From positions 930,001-994,000 of the forward strand of contig JADJEE010000001.1 of assembly GCA_016709225.1 (NCBI GenBank): a DNA stretch of 64,000 nt. Reading direction: 5' to 3'. The notes beneath the pieces were generated by a model. That model saw nothing but the letters and a program-made list of their open reading frames with translations, did not search any database and was not told the origin of the DNA. The stretch is from Deltaproteobacteria bacterium (GTDB lineage Bacteria > Myxococcota_A > Polyangia > Nannocystales > Nannocystaceae). Each line of letters opens with the position of its first letter. Positions within the stretch are counted from its first letter, which is position 1. The position numbers and the translations under genes are program-made. Of this stretch, positions 44,413 through 55,328 are shown one piece after another.

Positions 44413-45447
44413 GTGACCATCTCGATCACCGCGCACCCAGACGCCGGGCAGCGCCATCGCGTGCTGCACGTCGCGCATGGGGCCCTGGTCGCCGGGCGAC
44501 TGCGGCAGCTCGGCTACCGGCATGTCCACGCCCTGCGCGACAACCTCGCTGTGGGCCCGGTCGCCGTCGAGGTCGCGCGAACATCCGAGCTGCGGCGCGC
44601 GTATTGGGCTTCGCGAGGCTTCGACGCGAGCGTCCTCGACGACTGCGTCGATGATCTCGCTTGCCTCGACGCGCCGGCGCGCGCGAAGGTCCTGTGGGCG
44701 GCCGCGAGTTGGCCGGCGCGCCTGGCTTGTTGGCGACTGCTTCATGCGATCGCAATCGGCGAGCGCGGGTCGCCGTGGCGCTTCGCCAGGTGGGCGAAGT
44801 CCGAGCGCAGTGAAGCCGAAGCGTCCGCCTACGAACACCTCGGTCGTGATCGGGTCCGCGCACAGCTGCGCGCGGCGGTGGCGGTCGGCGCCAATCGGCT
44901 CGAGGCGGCCGCACGCCTGTGGACCGCCTACGCGAGCCCGACCCCAGAGGCCGTCGCCACGTTGCCGTGGCAGGACTTCGCCGCATTTCCCGCTGCGCGG
45001 GCGAGCTTCGGTGCCTATGCCGACGCGTTGCCTCGCAGGGGGCGCTCGCCTGGGGTTGTGCTCGTGTCCCGCAACGACGAGTTGCTGCTCTCGGCGGTGT
45101 CGAGCGCGACGTGGCAGCGCCCCGTCGACGTATTGCGCGCGCACGGCGAGTCGTCCGCGCTGCTCGGGCTGATGACCCGCTACGGCGATGACTTCATCAT
45201 CGCGCGGTGGCATGCGTTTGCGGCCAGCTCATGTGGCGCGTTGGCGCTGCGGCCCGTCGCGGGCATCAACCCATGGACCGACTGCGAGCTGCGACGGACC
45301 CGCGCCGGCGAAGCGCTGCTCGCCGACGGTACCCGCGACCCGACCGAGCTTCCGGCGCTGCACGTCGGCGGCGCGGTCGCGTACCGCGAGCCGTTGTGGT
45401 TCTGCGGCACGACCTCGGATGGCACGTGGTCGCTCGAGCCCGCGTGA
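44413..45447 (+). CDS. DUF1835-domain protein
   Basis: The 344-residue protein begins MTISITAHPDAGQRHRVLHV. The N-terminal 120 residues match the DUF1835 pattern: VLHVAHGALVAGRLRQLG, RDNLAVGPV and a following RRAYWASRG helix. The rest is helical with a Trp-rich middle and no motif I know. DUF1835 proteins are uncharacterised. The GTG start is preceded at 5 bp by TATCGT, another leaderless-type layout. It is followed by the Imm21-like gene after 39 bp. Confidence 0.7.
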   Translation: MTISITAHPDAGQRHRVLHVAHGALVAGRLRQLGYRHVHALRDNLAVGPVAVEVARTSELRRAYWASRGFDASVLDDCVDDLACLDAPARAKVLWAAASWPARLACWRLLHAIAIGERGSPWRFARWAKSERSEAEASAYEHLGRDRVRAQLRAAVAVGANRLEAAARLWTAYASPTPEAVATLPWQDFAAFPAARASFGAYADALPRRGRSPGVVLVSRNDELLLSAVSSATWQRPVDVLRAHGESSALLGLMTRYGDDFIIARWHAFAASSCGALALRPVAGINPWTDCELRRTRAGEALLADGTRDPTELPALHVGGAVAYREPLWFCGTTSDGTWSLEPA

Positions 45448-45486
45448 ACGTCTGAACGCCCGGCTCGATGCACTGCCGCGGCACGC

Positions 45487-46098
45487 GTGTCACATCGTCG
45501 CCCGACCCGGCTCCACCGCGCCGTGATCCACATCGACGAGCACGGACGACCCAAGACCTGTTCCGGCGGCGGCCCTGTCGTCGTGCTGCCCGCCGAGGTT
45601 GCGGCGCAGTGGTTCGGCACGCGGCCATCTCCGGGCGCGGTGGTGCCCCCCGGTTGGACGTGGGGCGACTCCGGCGGGCCCACGTGCGACTACGACCGCG
45701 CCTGCGACGTGAGCCCGATCGAGCGCACCGAGTACGGCGGCTTCGGCTGGCTCGACGTGGGTGGACGCCCCGCGCTCGTGCTCGACGCCGAGGTCACGAC
45801 GGTCTTCGTGGCCGATGGCGAGGGCGGCTACATCGTGCGCAACTCGGTCGGCGAGGATGCGAGCGAGCGCCCGACGGATGTCGATGACGCGCGGTGGCAC
45901 AGCTTCGGGCACGCGACGATCGAGCTCGCCGACGGGCGGCTGTTCATGTTCGACTCGGCGTACCCCGGCGCAGCCGATCCGGCGGCGATCGACGCGGATG
46001 ATGGGGTGGGGGTGATCGAGCTCGGCGCGGGCACGTGGGCGGTGACGTTCGCGACGAGCGATGGCGGCGTGGACTTCGTGCGCTTTCGCCGGGCCTAG
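45487..46098 (+). CDS. Imm21-like immunity protein
   Basis: The 203-residue protein shows the pattern I associate with Immunity protein 21: GGGPVVVLPAEVAAQWFG near the start, then CDYDRACDV, GWLDVGGRPALVLDAEVT and a C-terminal acidic WH...F..A segment. In polymorphic-toxin loci Imm21 proteins neutralise a toxin tip. The nearest toxin-like gene is the Rhs core 5 kb upstream, so this could be an orphan immunity gene. The GTG at 45487 is used; GTG 45523 in the same frame is possible. The family assignment is from memory of the motif, not a search. Confidence 0.55.
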   Translation: MSHRRPTRLHRAVIHIDEHGRPKTCSGGGPVVVLPAEVAAQWFGTRPSPGAVVPPGWTWGDSGGPTCDYDRACDVSPIERTEYGGFGWLDVGGRPALVLDAEVTTVFVADGEGGYIVRNSVGEDASERPTDVDDARWHSFGHATIELADGRLFMFDSAYPGAADPAAIDADDGVGVIELGAGTWAVTFATSDGGVDFVRFRRA

Positions 46099-46155
46099 AG
46101 GCCCTGTCGGAGCGACGTTGTCCGCGTGCGGTCGCGGGTGGTACCAAGCGAGTCG

Positions 46156-47319
46156 ATGCATCGCGAGGTCGCCCTGCTTGCACTCCTCGGTATCGCTGCC
46201 ACGCTCGGTTGCGCAGCCGACCCCACGTCGTCGAGCGCGGACGCGTCGTCGTCGGGCGCAATCGACAGCACCAGTGACGGCGCCGACGCGTCGTCGGCCA
46301 CGACCACCGCCGGCGTGGGCGACACGACCGCGTCGTCGACGGGCACCACCGACGACACCGCGGACGCCACGACGACGCAGGGCGTGCCCGACGACTGCCC
46401 GCCGCCGCCGGCCGAGCTCATGCGGTGGTCGGTGGGCGACGCGGCCGATGCCGACGCCACACCCGCGGGTCCTGCGTTGATCCTCATGGGCGGCGGGCCC
46501 GATGTCGACGCGGCCTTCACGTGGTGGCAATCGTGGGTCGACGGCGGTGACGTGGTCGTGCTGCGGGCGAGCGGTGCCGACGGCTACAATGACTATCTGT
46601 TCGCCGACATCGGCGGCGTCGACTCGGTCGAGACCCTGTTGGTCGACACCGAGGCACTCGCCGACGACCCCTATGTCGTGTGCCGCGTCGCCCAGGCCGA
46701 GGCGGTGTTCATGGCCGGTGGCGATCAGGCGCGGTACATGACGCTGTGGAAGGACCGCGGCCTCGCCGAGGCGGTGATGACCGCGTGGGATCGCGGCGCC
46801 GTCGTCGGGGGGACCAGCGCTGGGTTGGCCGTGCTCGGCGAGTTCGTGTTCGCCGCGTACAACGACACGGTCGACACCGACGAGGCGCTCGCCGATCCGT
46901 ACAACCGCTACATGACGATGGATCGCGGCATGTTCGGCCTTGCGCCGCTCGGCGGCGTCATCACCGACAGCCACTTCCACGAGCGCGATCGCATGGGCCG
47001 GCTGGTCGGGTTCCTCGCGCGCATCGTGCAGGATGGCTGGGCCGACGACGTGCTCGGGCTCGGCGTCGACGAGGGCACCGCGCTGCTGGTCGGCCCCGAC
47101 GGCACCGGCACCGTGGTCGGTGATGGATCCGTCTACGCGGTGCGCTCGAACGGGACGCCGCAGGTGTGCGCGCCGGGCGAGCCGCTGGCCTATGCGGATC
47201 TCGAGCGCGTGCGACTGGTCGCGGGGGATACGATCGCGCTGCCAGGGGGTGAGACGGAGGTGGCCGGCGAGTTGCTGTCGGCGGCGGACGGTGGGCTGAT
47301 GCCGGCGGATCCGTACTGA
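46156..47319 (+). CDS. cyanophycinase-like S51 peptidase lipoprotein
   Basis: The 387-residue protein has a signal peptide ending in AATLGC (lipobox) and a Thr/Ser/Asp linker of about 60 residues. A peptidase S51 domain follows: LILMGGGPDVD, FMAGGDQARY, the nucleophile motif GGTSAGLAVLGE (S221) and the downstream DSHFHERDRMGRL. S51 members include cyanophycinase and aspartyl dipeptidases. Surface lipidation suggests degradation of external peptides or storage polymer. The ATG at 46156 is chosen because the signal peptide begins there. Confidence 0.88.
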   Translation: MHREVALLALLGIAATLGCAADPTSSSADASSSGAIDSTSDGADASSATTTAGVGDTTASSTGTTDDTADATTTQGVPDDCPPPPAELMRWSVGDAADADATPAGPALILMGGGPDVDAAFTWWQSWVDGGDVVVLRASGADGYNDYLFADIGGVDSVETLLVDTEALADDPYVVCRVAQAEAVFMAGGDQARYMTLWKDRGLAEAVMTAWDRGAVVGGTSAGLAVLGEFVFAAYNDTVDTDEALADPYNRYMTMDRGMFGLAPLGGVITDSHFHERDRMGRLVGFLARIVQDGWADDVLGLGVDEGTALLVGPDGTGTVVGDGSVYAVRSNGTPQVCAPGEPLAYADLERVRLVAGDTIALPGGETEVAGELLSAADGGLMPADPY

Positions 47320-47361
47320 GTGGGCGACGCGATCGAGGGCCCCCGCCGGCCCCGCTGCGTC

Positions 47362-47423
47362 CGGCCCCAAGTCGGGCAGTCGCGGGCGCGCGAACTGGGC
47401 CGGCGCGGCCCCAAGTCGGGCAG
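47362..47423. repeat. 18-bp direct repeat, 44-bp period
   Basis: CGGCCCCAAGTCGGGCAG occurs at 47362-47379 and again at 47406-47423, a period of 44 bp (about four helical turns). It lies upstream of the DUF4347-like gene. Two regulator sites on one DNA face are possible. Confidence 0.6.
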
Positions 47424-47566
47424 GGGCTGCAATCCCCACCTCGGGCGCGAGCGCGTCGATGCGCGCCGCGCTCGCTTGGCACGCGCGTTGTACTGCCATG
47501 CGTCGAGAGAGGTGACGATGCAGCCACGCACGCAGCAGCAGCCCCTTGTGTCGCGAGGTGCCGCGC

Positions 47567-48346
47567 ATGGCCGGTGACACGCGGCTGTTCCTGGCGTTCT
47601 TCGGTGGTCGCGAGCCGGCGCCGTCGATCGACCGCAGCAACCGCATGGACCGCGCCATCGTGACGGCCTATGCCGTCGCCGTGAACTCGCTGGGCGGCTA
47701 CGTGCAGGACGGCGAGCAGGCCTTCACGATGACCCGCGAGGACGCCTACGCCCGCGGTCTCATCGACGAGCGCCCGCGGGCCAGCATCGCGAAGGAGGTG
47801 ATCGAGATCTGGCGCGCCGGCACCGTGATGTACCCGCGGGTATCGAACAACACCTGGGTCTCGGCCTCGCCGACGTTCGCCCGCGCGATCGAGTTCGCGG
47901 TGACCTACGCGCGCCACCAGGACGCCCGCATCGGCGAGCTGTTGCTGCTCGACCACGGCGCCACCGGTGCCGATGGCAGCTTCATCGGCATGACCTTCGG
48001 GCCCGACTTCCTCTCGCCCGACACGTTGTTCTCGCAGGGCCACGCCGCCGCGCTCGAACGCCTGCGGCCCCACGTGGATGCGACCACCGTGCTCACGCTC
48101 GCGGGCTGTCAGGTCGCCTCGAACGAGACCGGTCGACGGCTGCTACGGCTCATCGCCGGCATCCTCGGCGTGCGCACGCAGGGCTTCGTCGAGGATCAGT
48201 ACGTCTCGGCCCTGCGGCCGGGCATCGAGGGCCAGACGCTGTCGTGCAACGCGGCCGCCTGCGGGCCGAGCACCGTGACGCCGTTCGCATCGACGATCTA
48301 CGGCTCGCCCCAGCCCTACGGCAACATCGATCCCGGCTGGGAGTAG
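47567..48346 (+). CDS. DUF4347/caspase-fold-like protein
   Basis: The 259-residue protein has a His in LLLDHGATG (H130) followed 51 residues later by a Cys in LAGCQVASNETGRRLL (C181). This His/Cys dyad and the surrounding strands (ELLLLDHG, TTVLTLAGC) match DUF4347-type domains, which are distant caspase-like folds usually attached to large adhesins. Here it stands alone, with no signal peptide. The C-terminus is Pro/Gly-rich. GAGGTG lies just before the ATG at 47567. If active it could be a cysteine protease; that is inference from the dyad only. Confidence 0.6.
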   Translation: MAGDTRLFLAFFGGREPAPSIDRSNRMDRAIVTAYAVAVNSLGGYVQDGEQAFTMTREDAYARGLIDERPRASIAKEVIEIWRAGTVMYPRVSNNTWVSASPTFARAIEFAVTYARHQDARIGELLLLDHGATGADGSFIGMTFGPDFLSPDTLFSQGHAAALERLRPHVDATTVLTLAGCQVASNETGRRLLRLIAGILGVRTQGFVEDQYVSALRPGIEGQTLSCNAAACGPSTVTPFASTIYGSPQPYGNIDPGWE

Positions 48347-48487
48347 CGCCGCGTACGAGGGTCATGCCCCGCGCGGCGTCGGGCGTGCGCGCCTTCGGCC
48401 GTGGGTGTCTTCGGCCGTGTAGGTGGGAATTCGCGGCCGCAGCGGGAAATCGAGATCGTCTGGCCGCGCCGCGCATCGGCCCCCTCG

Positions 48488-49135
48488 ATGCAGCGAAATC
48501 CGAGCGTCCGTACGATCCTCCACGCCACCTTCGTCGCCTTGGTCCCGACCACCAGCGCCTGCCAGGCAGGGGCGGCAGGTTCGACCAGCGACGGCACGAC
48601 CGCCGTCGACAGCAGCACGACCGCGGTCGGCGAGGACGACGGCACGACCGCGAACTCCGGCGCGCACGAGTCCGGCGACGGCAGCACCGGATCGAGCACG
48701 ACCGCGACCACCGAGGCAACGCAGGGCGGCAGCGACGACGGCAGTGGCACCACCGCGGCGGCGGACACTGGACCCGCGGACGACTCGAGCTCCGGCGAGC
48801 CCGCCAACGATTGCAGCAACCCCGAGGCCCCGTGCGCGCTCGAGCTGGGCCTCACCGCCACCGCCGGCGGCGGCGTCGATCGGTACTACACCTACGTCGT
48901 GGGCGCCGGCGACGAGCACGTCGAGTTCACCTGCCCGGCGTTCGGCTACGCCTCGTGGCTCGACGCGCCGTGGGCATTCGGCTGCAACGCGCGCGGGCCA
49001 TGCTGCCTGGGCGACGGGGCCAACACCTGCGACAAGCCGCTCGCGCAGGTCGGTCTCGCGCTCGGCCCCGGCGACACCGCGTACGTCTTCGTCACCGCCG
49101 ACGCGCCCTACGAGCTCACGATCACCGGTGGCTGA
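48488..49135 (+). CDS. lipoprotein with Thr/Ser/Asp linker
   Basis: The 215-residue protein has an N-terminal signal ending VPTTSAC, followed by about 90 residues rich in Thr, Ser, Gly and Asp. A compact C-terminal domain with six cysteines begins CSNPEAPCALEL and continues with HVEFTCPAFGYASWL and AFGCNARGPCC. The stalk is like those of the other lipoproteins here. No family is recognised. The ATG at 48488 is used because the signal starts there. Confidence 0.65.
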   Translation: MQRNPSVRTILHATFVALVPTTSACQAGAAGSTSDGTTAVDSSTTAVGEDDGTTANSGAHESGDGSTGSSTTATTEATQGGSDDGSGTTAAADTGPADDSSSGEPANDCSNPEAPCALELGLTATAGGGVDRYYTYVVGAGDEHVEFTCPAFGYASWLDAPWAFGCNARGPCCLGDGANTCDKPLAQVGLALGPGDTAYVFVTADAPYELTITGG

Positions 49136-49234
49136 CGCCGGCGCAGCGCCGCCAAGTCGGCGCTTCGAGGCCGTCGACGGCATTTTCGCGGCGATCGGCA
49201 ATCGCGACCCGACCCCGCGCATCGGACCCTGGCG

Positions 49235-51259
49235 ATGAAACGCCTCGCCCTGTGTGCCGCTGGCCTGACCGCCCTCGTCTCGACCAGCTGCCGTCACCCC
49301 GACGACGGCATCTCCCGCGAACGCGCGGGCGAGCTCGTGGTCGAGCAGCTCGTCGTCGACGGCGACCCGACGCTCGTGTTCTCGCACCCCGAGCCGCTGT
49401 CGCCGGCATCGAGCGTGGTGGTCGGATCGCCCGAGCGGCACGGCGCCCGCACCACGATCGCGATCGAGTCCGACGCTTGGTTCTTCTGGATCGACGACGA
49501 GCCGGGGGCGCGCTTCGACCACCCGACGCGGTACGTGCTGGTCGACAGGGCCAGCGGCGAGCTCACCGTGCACGACGCGAAGTGGTGGCCCATCCTCGAC
49601 GGCGCGCCACTGTGGACCGACGCCGACGACTACTGGGACGCCGACGCGTGGGTCTGGGCATCGGCGCCGGGGCGCCGGGGGGCGCTGGGCGGCAGCGCGC
49701 CGAGCTTCGGCGGGGCGTGCCAGCCCGGCTTCGGCACCGCGCTGGTGTACAACGGCTTCGAGGCCGGGCAGAGCGGCGAGGAGGACTTTGCGTTCGACGC
49801 CGCGAACATGGGCGAGACCCTCGCCGGCCTCGGATTCGACGTCACGCAGGGCACCCCGACCGGCGCCGCGGGTGACATCGACGCCGCAGGGCTCGACGAT
49901 TGGTTCACGCGCAAGGCCCAGGAGCTGGGGCCGGGCGACAACCTCGTCGTGTACATCACTGGCCACGGCATCGACGTGACCGAGAAATTCGTGGGCACGC
50001 TCGGCCACGGTGAGGCCGGCGGGATCTACTCCGCCGACCTCGCCAAGCAGCTGGCGAAGTTCGACCCCGGCGTCGAGATCATCGTGATCGTCGACGCGTG
50101 TCACTCGGAGTCGATGCTGCTCGACCTCGAGTGCGTCGCGGATCTCGGGCTCTCCGCGGCGAGATCCGATCAGTCGTCGTACGGCGACCTCGATGACCGG
50201 CTGCTGAACCTCTTCGGCGGTGGCGACGACGATCCCGACGACCAGGGCGGCGAGTTCACCAGCGCGCTCGCACGTTCGCTGCGCGAGATCGTCGCGGACC
50301 CCGGCGAGTTCGCGCGCCTCGAGACGGTGGCACAGCAGCAGGGCGGGAGCTTCATGGGTGCGCTCGTCGCAGAGGCCACGCTGCGCGAGCGCATGTACGA
50401 CCTCGCGTACCAGCGCGGCTGGTCCGAGGCGCAGCTGCGCGACGGCGCCGTGAAGACGCGGCCGACCACGGGCGATCCGACGCCGCCCATGTGCGCTGGC
50501 GATCCCGGCGGCACCGATACCGATGGCACCACCTCCGGCGACACCGACCCGGCCAGCTGCGACGACGCCGACCTGCAACACATCGCCGCCACGCTCGGGG
50601 ACGCGCTGGGGGTCGACGTGACCGACGCGGTCTGCTCGGGCGGGCAGGCGTTGCCGGCGGGCAACTCGACCCAGCACTCCAACGGCAAGACCACCAGCGA
50701 CGCCACCGAAGAGGTCGACTGGATCGACCGCGGATCGATCCTCGGGGTCCAGCTCGATGGCGACGTGCCCTGCGGTGCCGGCGACGGTGCCACGGTGCTG
50801 TGCACCGCGACGTCGCTGCCCATCACGGGTACCGCCGCGATCTTCTACGGTCGCGTCGCCGCACCGATCGACGTCGACGACCTCGAGTTCGACCATCAGT
50901 ACGGCTTCGTGTTCGACACCGACGGCGATGCGAGCAACGACTACGTGCCCGGGCCGCAGTACCCCGCGGACTTCTTCGCTGGCACCGATCTGTGGCTGTA
51001 CACGGTGCATGTGGCCGGCGACGGGTGGACCACGTGGGCCGCGAGTGCGGCGGCCGGCTTCGCGACCGTGCCGTCGAGCGAGCGCATCGTCATCGCCGGC
51101 GACGTCGTCGCGCTGGTGGTCGACGAGGACGAGATCCACGGTGACGCCGCGAGCTGGCGCGTGACCGCGTTCCGCCACCTCGGGGACTACGGCGCCGCGA
51201 TGCCGTGGAGCGGCGACGTGGTGCCACCCGTGGGCGATCCGCTGAGCCCACTGCCGTGA
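49235..51259 (+). CDS. caspase-family (C14/metacaspase-like) lipoprotein
   Basis: The 674-residue protein has a signal peptide ending VSTSC. A beta-rich N-terminal domain of about 150 residues is followed by a caspase-like domain with the dyad in YITGHGIDV (H244) and IVIVDACHSES (C289), spaced as in clan CD peptidases. The domain is preceded by the GFEAGQSGEEDFAFDAANMGETLAGLGFDV segment typical of C13/C14 relatives. A Thr/Asp linker separates it from a C-terminal beta-rich domain with acidic FDTDGDASNDYVPG motifs that could bind calcium. Its location outside the cell is unusual for caspase homologues. It is the second caspase-fold candidate in 4 kb. Confidence 0.82.
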   Translation: MKRLALCAAGLTALVSTSCRHPDDGISRERAGELVVEQLVVDGDPTLVFSHPEPLSPASSVVVGSPERHGARTTIAIESDAWFFWIDDEPGARFDHPTRYVLVDRASGELTVHDAKWWPILDGAPLWTDADDYWDADAWVWASAPGRRGALGGSAPSFGGACQPGFGTALVYNGFEAGQSGEEDFAFDAANMGETLAGLGFDVTQGTPTGAAGDIDAAGLDDWFTRKAQELGPGDNLVVYITGHGIDVTEKFVGTLGHGEAGGIYSADLAKQLAKFDPGVEIIVIVDACHSESMLLDLECVADLGLSAARSDQSSYGDLDDRLLNLFGGGDDDPDDQGGEFTSALARSLREIVADPGEFARLETVAQQQGGSFMGALVAEATLRERMYDLAYQRGWSEAQLRDGAVKTRPTTGDPTPPMCAGDPGGTDTDGTTSGDTDPASCDDADLQHIAATLGDALGVDVTDAVCSGGQALPAGNSTQHSNGKTTSDATEEVDWIDRGSILGVQLDGDVPCGAGDGATVLCTATSLPITGTAAIFYGRVAAPIDVDDLEFDHQYGFVFDTDGDASNDYVPGPQYPADFFAGTDLWLYTVHVAGDGWTTWAASAAAGFATVPSSERIVIAGDVVALVVDEDEIHGDAASWRVTAFRHLGDYGAAMPWSGDVVPPVGDPLSPLP

Positions 51260-51336
51260 TGCCCGGTTGCACGACCCACGCCGGGGTGATGCGGCGGGCC
51301 CGGACGCGACCCACGATCCGCCGCCGCCCGAGCTGC

Positions 51337-51342
51337 TACCCT
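51337..51342 (+). promoter_or_regulatory. possible -10 element of the ECF sigma gene
   Basis: TACCCT lies 6 bp before the GTG at 51349, with no Shine-Dalgarno between them. It is consistent with, but weaker than, the leaderless pattern at hslV. Confidence 0.25.
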
Positions 51343-51348
51343 GGGGCG

Positions 51349-51968
51349 GTGGACGATGCGGCGCTCGTGCACGCATGGCGCAGTGGCGACGCCTCGGCTG
51401 GCGAGCGCCTGGTCGAGCGCCACTTCCCCGCGGTGTACGGCTTCTTCCGTCACAAGGTCGGCGGCGACGTCGAGGACCTCGTGCAGCGCACGTTCCTGCG
51501 CTGCGTCGAGGCCCGCGACGCCTTCCGCGGCGAGTCGAGCTTCCGCACCTACCTGTTTGCGATCGCGCGCAACGAGCTGTTTGGCCACTGGCGCCGGCGC
51601 GGACTCGACGTCGATCCGGACGCCACCGCCAGCGGGGTGCTCGACGCGGTGGTTGGTCCCGCCAGCGCGATCGATGCCCGCCGCGAGCACCGATTGCTGG
51701 TCCGAGCGCTGCGTGGGCTGCCGCTCGACGATCAGATCGCGCTCGAGCTGATGTACTTCGAGGAACTCACGGGGGCCGAGATCGCCGTCGTGCTCGGCGT
51801 GCCCGAGGGCACCGCGCGGACCCGGCTGCGCCGCGCCCGGCTCGCGCTCGAGCGGAGCCTCGCCGCGCTCGACGCCGCGGGCGAGGGCCTGCGCGTCACC
51901 ACCGACGACATCGAGCGCTGGGCCGGTGCGATGCGCGACGCGATGCGCCAGGAGCGAGCGGCGCGGCG

Positions 51969-51972
<4 letters not shown>
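51349..51972 (+). CDS. ECF-type RNA polymerase sigma factor
   Basis: The 207-residue protein has region 2 (GERLVERHFPAVYGFFRHKVGGDVEDLVQRTFLRC) and region 4 (LPLDDQIALELMYFEELTGAEIAVVLGVPEGTARTRLRRAR) separated by a short linker. Its stop overlaps the ATG of the Ser/Thr kinase (ATGA). ECF factors paired with a transmembrane kinase, instead of an anti-sigma factor, are common in Myxococcota and Planctomycetota, so the kinase is its probable regulator. The promoters it controls are not visible here. The GTG at 51349 was chosen because the conserved region begins soon after. Confidence 0.92.
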
Positions 51973-54641
<2,669 letters not shown>

Positions 54642-54658
54642 CGGGCACCCCCAAGTGC

Positions 54659-55183
54659 TCAGCGCAGCGACTGCGACCCGTCGATCCGCCGCAGCCGCAG
54701 CGGGATCGCGTTGGGGCCCGGCAGCAGATCCAGCACCCGCCGCGATCGCACGTGGCCGGGGGCGCGCAGCTCCACCTCCACCCGCAGGCCGTGTTCGACC
54801 GGCAGCGGCGGCAGCTCGCGCGCGAGCATCCACGTCCGCGACAGGTTCGCGGGACAGGCATCGATGCAGCGCAGCACCAGGTCGGTGGGTGCGTTCTCGA
54901 AGGTGACCGCGGCTGGACGCGGGCGGGCCTGCAGCGACAGCACACGGCCGTCGGCGCAGTCGGTCAAGCGCACGCGCAGGCCGCCGGTGTAGCGGGGCCC
55001 GACCAGACGCACGACCACGTCGTCGACCGCGAGCTTCACCTCGAGTGCGCCGCGATCGAGCCGTACCTCGCCGCCGGTCACCTCGAGGTGATGGTGCGTG
55101 CGCGCGGGCACCGGCAGCCCGCTGACCGTGATGGTGCACGGCTGCGACAGCCACGCGAGCAGGAGCGACGACAAGCCGAGCAT
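54659..55183 (-). CDS. hypothetical exported protein
   Basis: The 174-residue protein begins MLGLSSLLLAWLSQP, a short signal peptide. The mature part is beta-rich with four cysteines (TDCADG, LRCIDACPANL) and no known domain. It is convergent with the kinase and divergent from the vWA gene, which starts about 146 bp away. Function unknown. Confidence 0.6.
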   Translation of the reverse strand: MLGLSSLLLAWLSQPCTITVSGLPVPARTHHHLEVTGGEVRLDRGALEVKLAVDDVVVRLVGPRYTGGLRVRLTDCADGRVLSLQARPRPAAVTFENAPTDLVLRCIDACPANLSRTWMLARELPPLPVEHGLRVEVELRAPGHVRSRRVLDLLPGPNAIPLRLRRIDGSQSLR

Positions 55184-55328
55184 GGGGACCTCGTAGGCAA
55201 GGCCGCCATCATCGCAGCTTCGTCGCTGCGCTCGCGCACCACGCCGCAAGGCCGCGTGCGCGGGCGCCTGCGGCGTGGGGAAAGCTGCTATGGTCCGGGC
55301 AGGTTCCTCGCCGCCGCGTCCCAGATCC

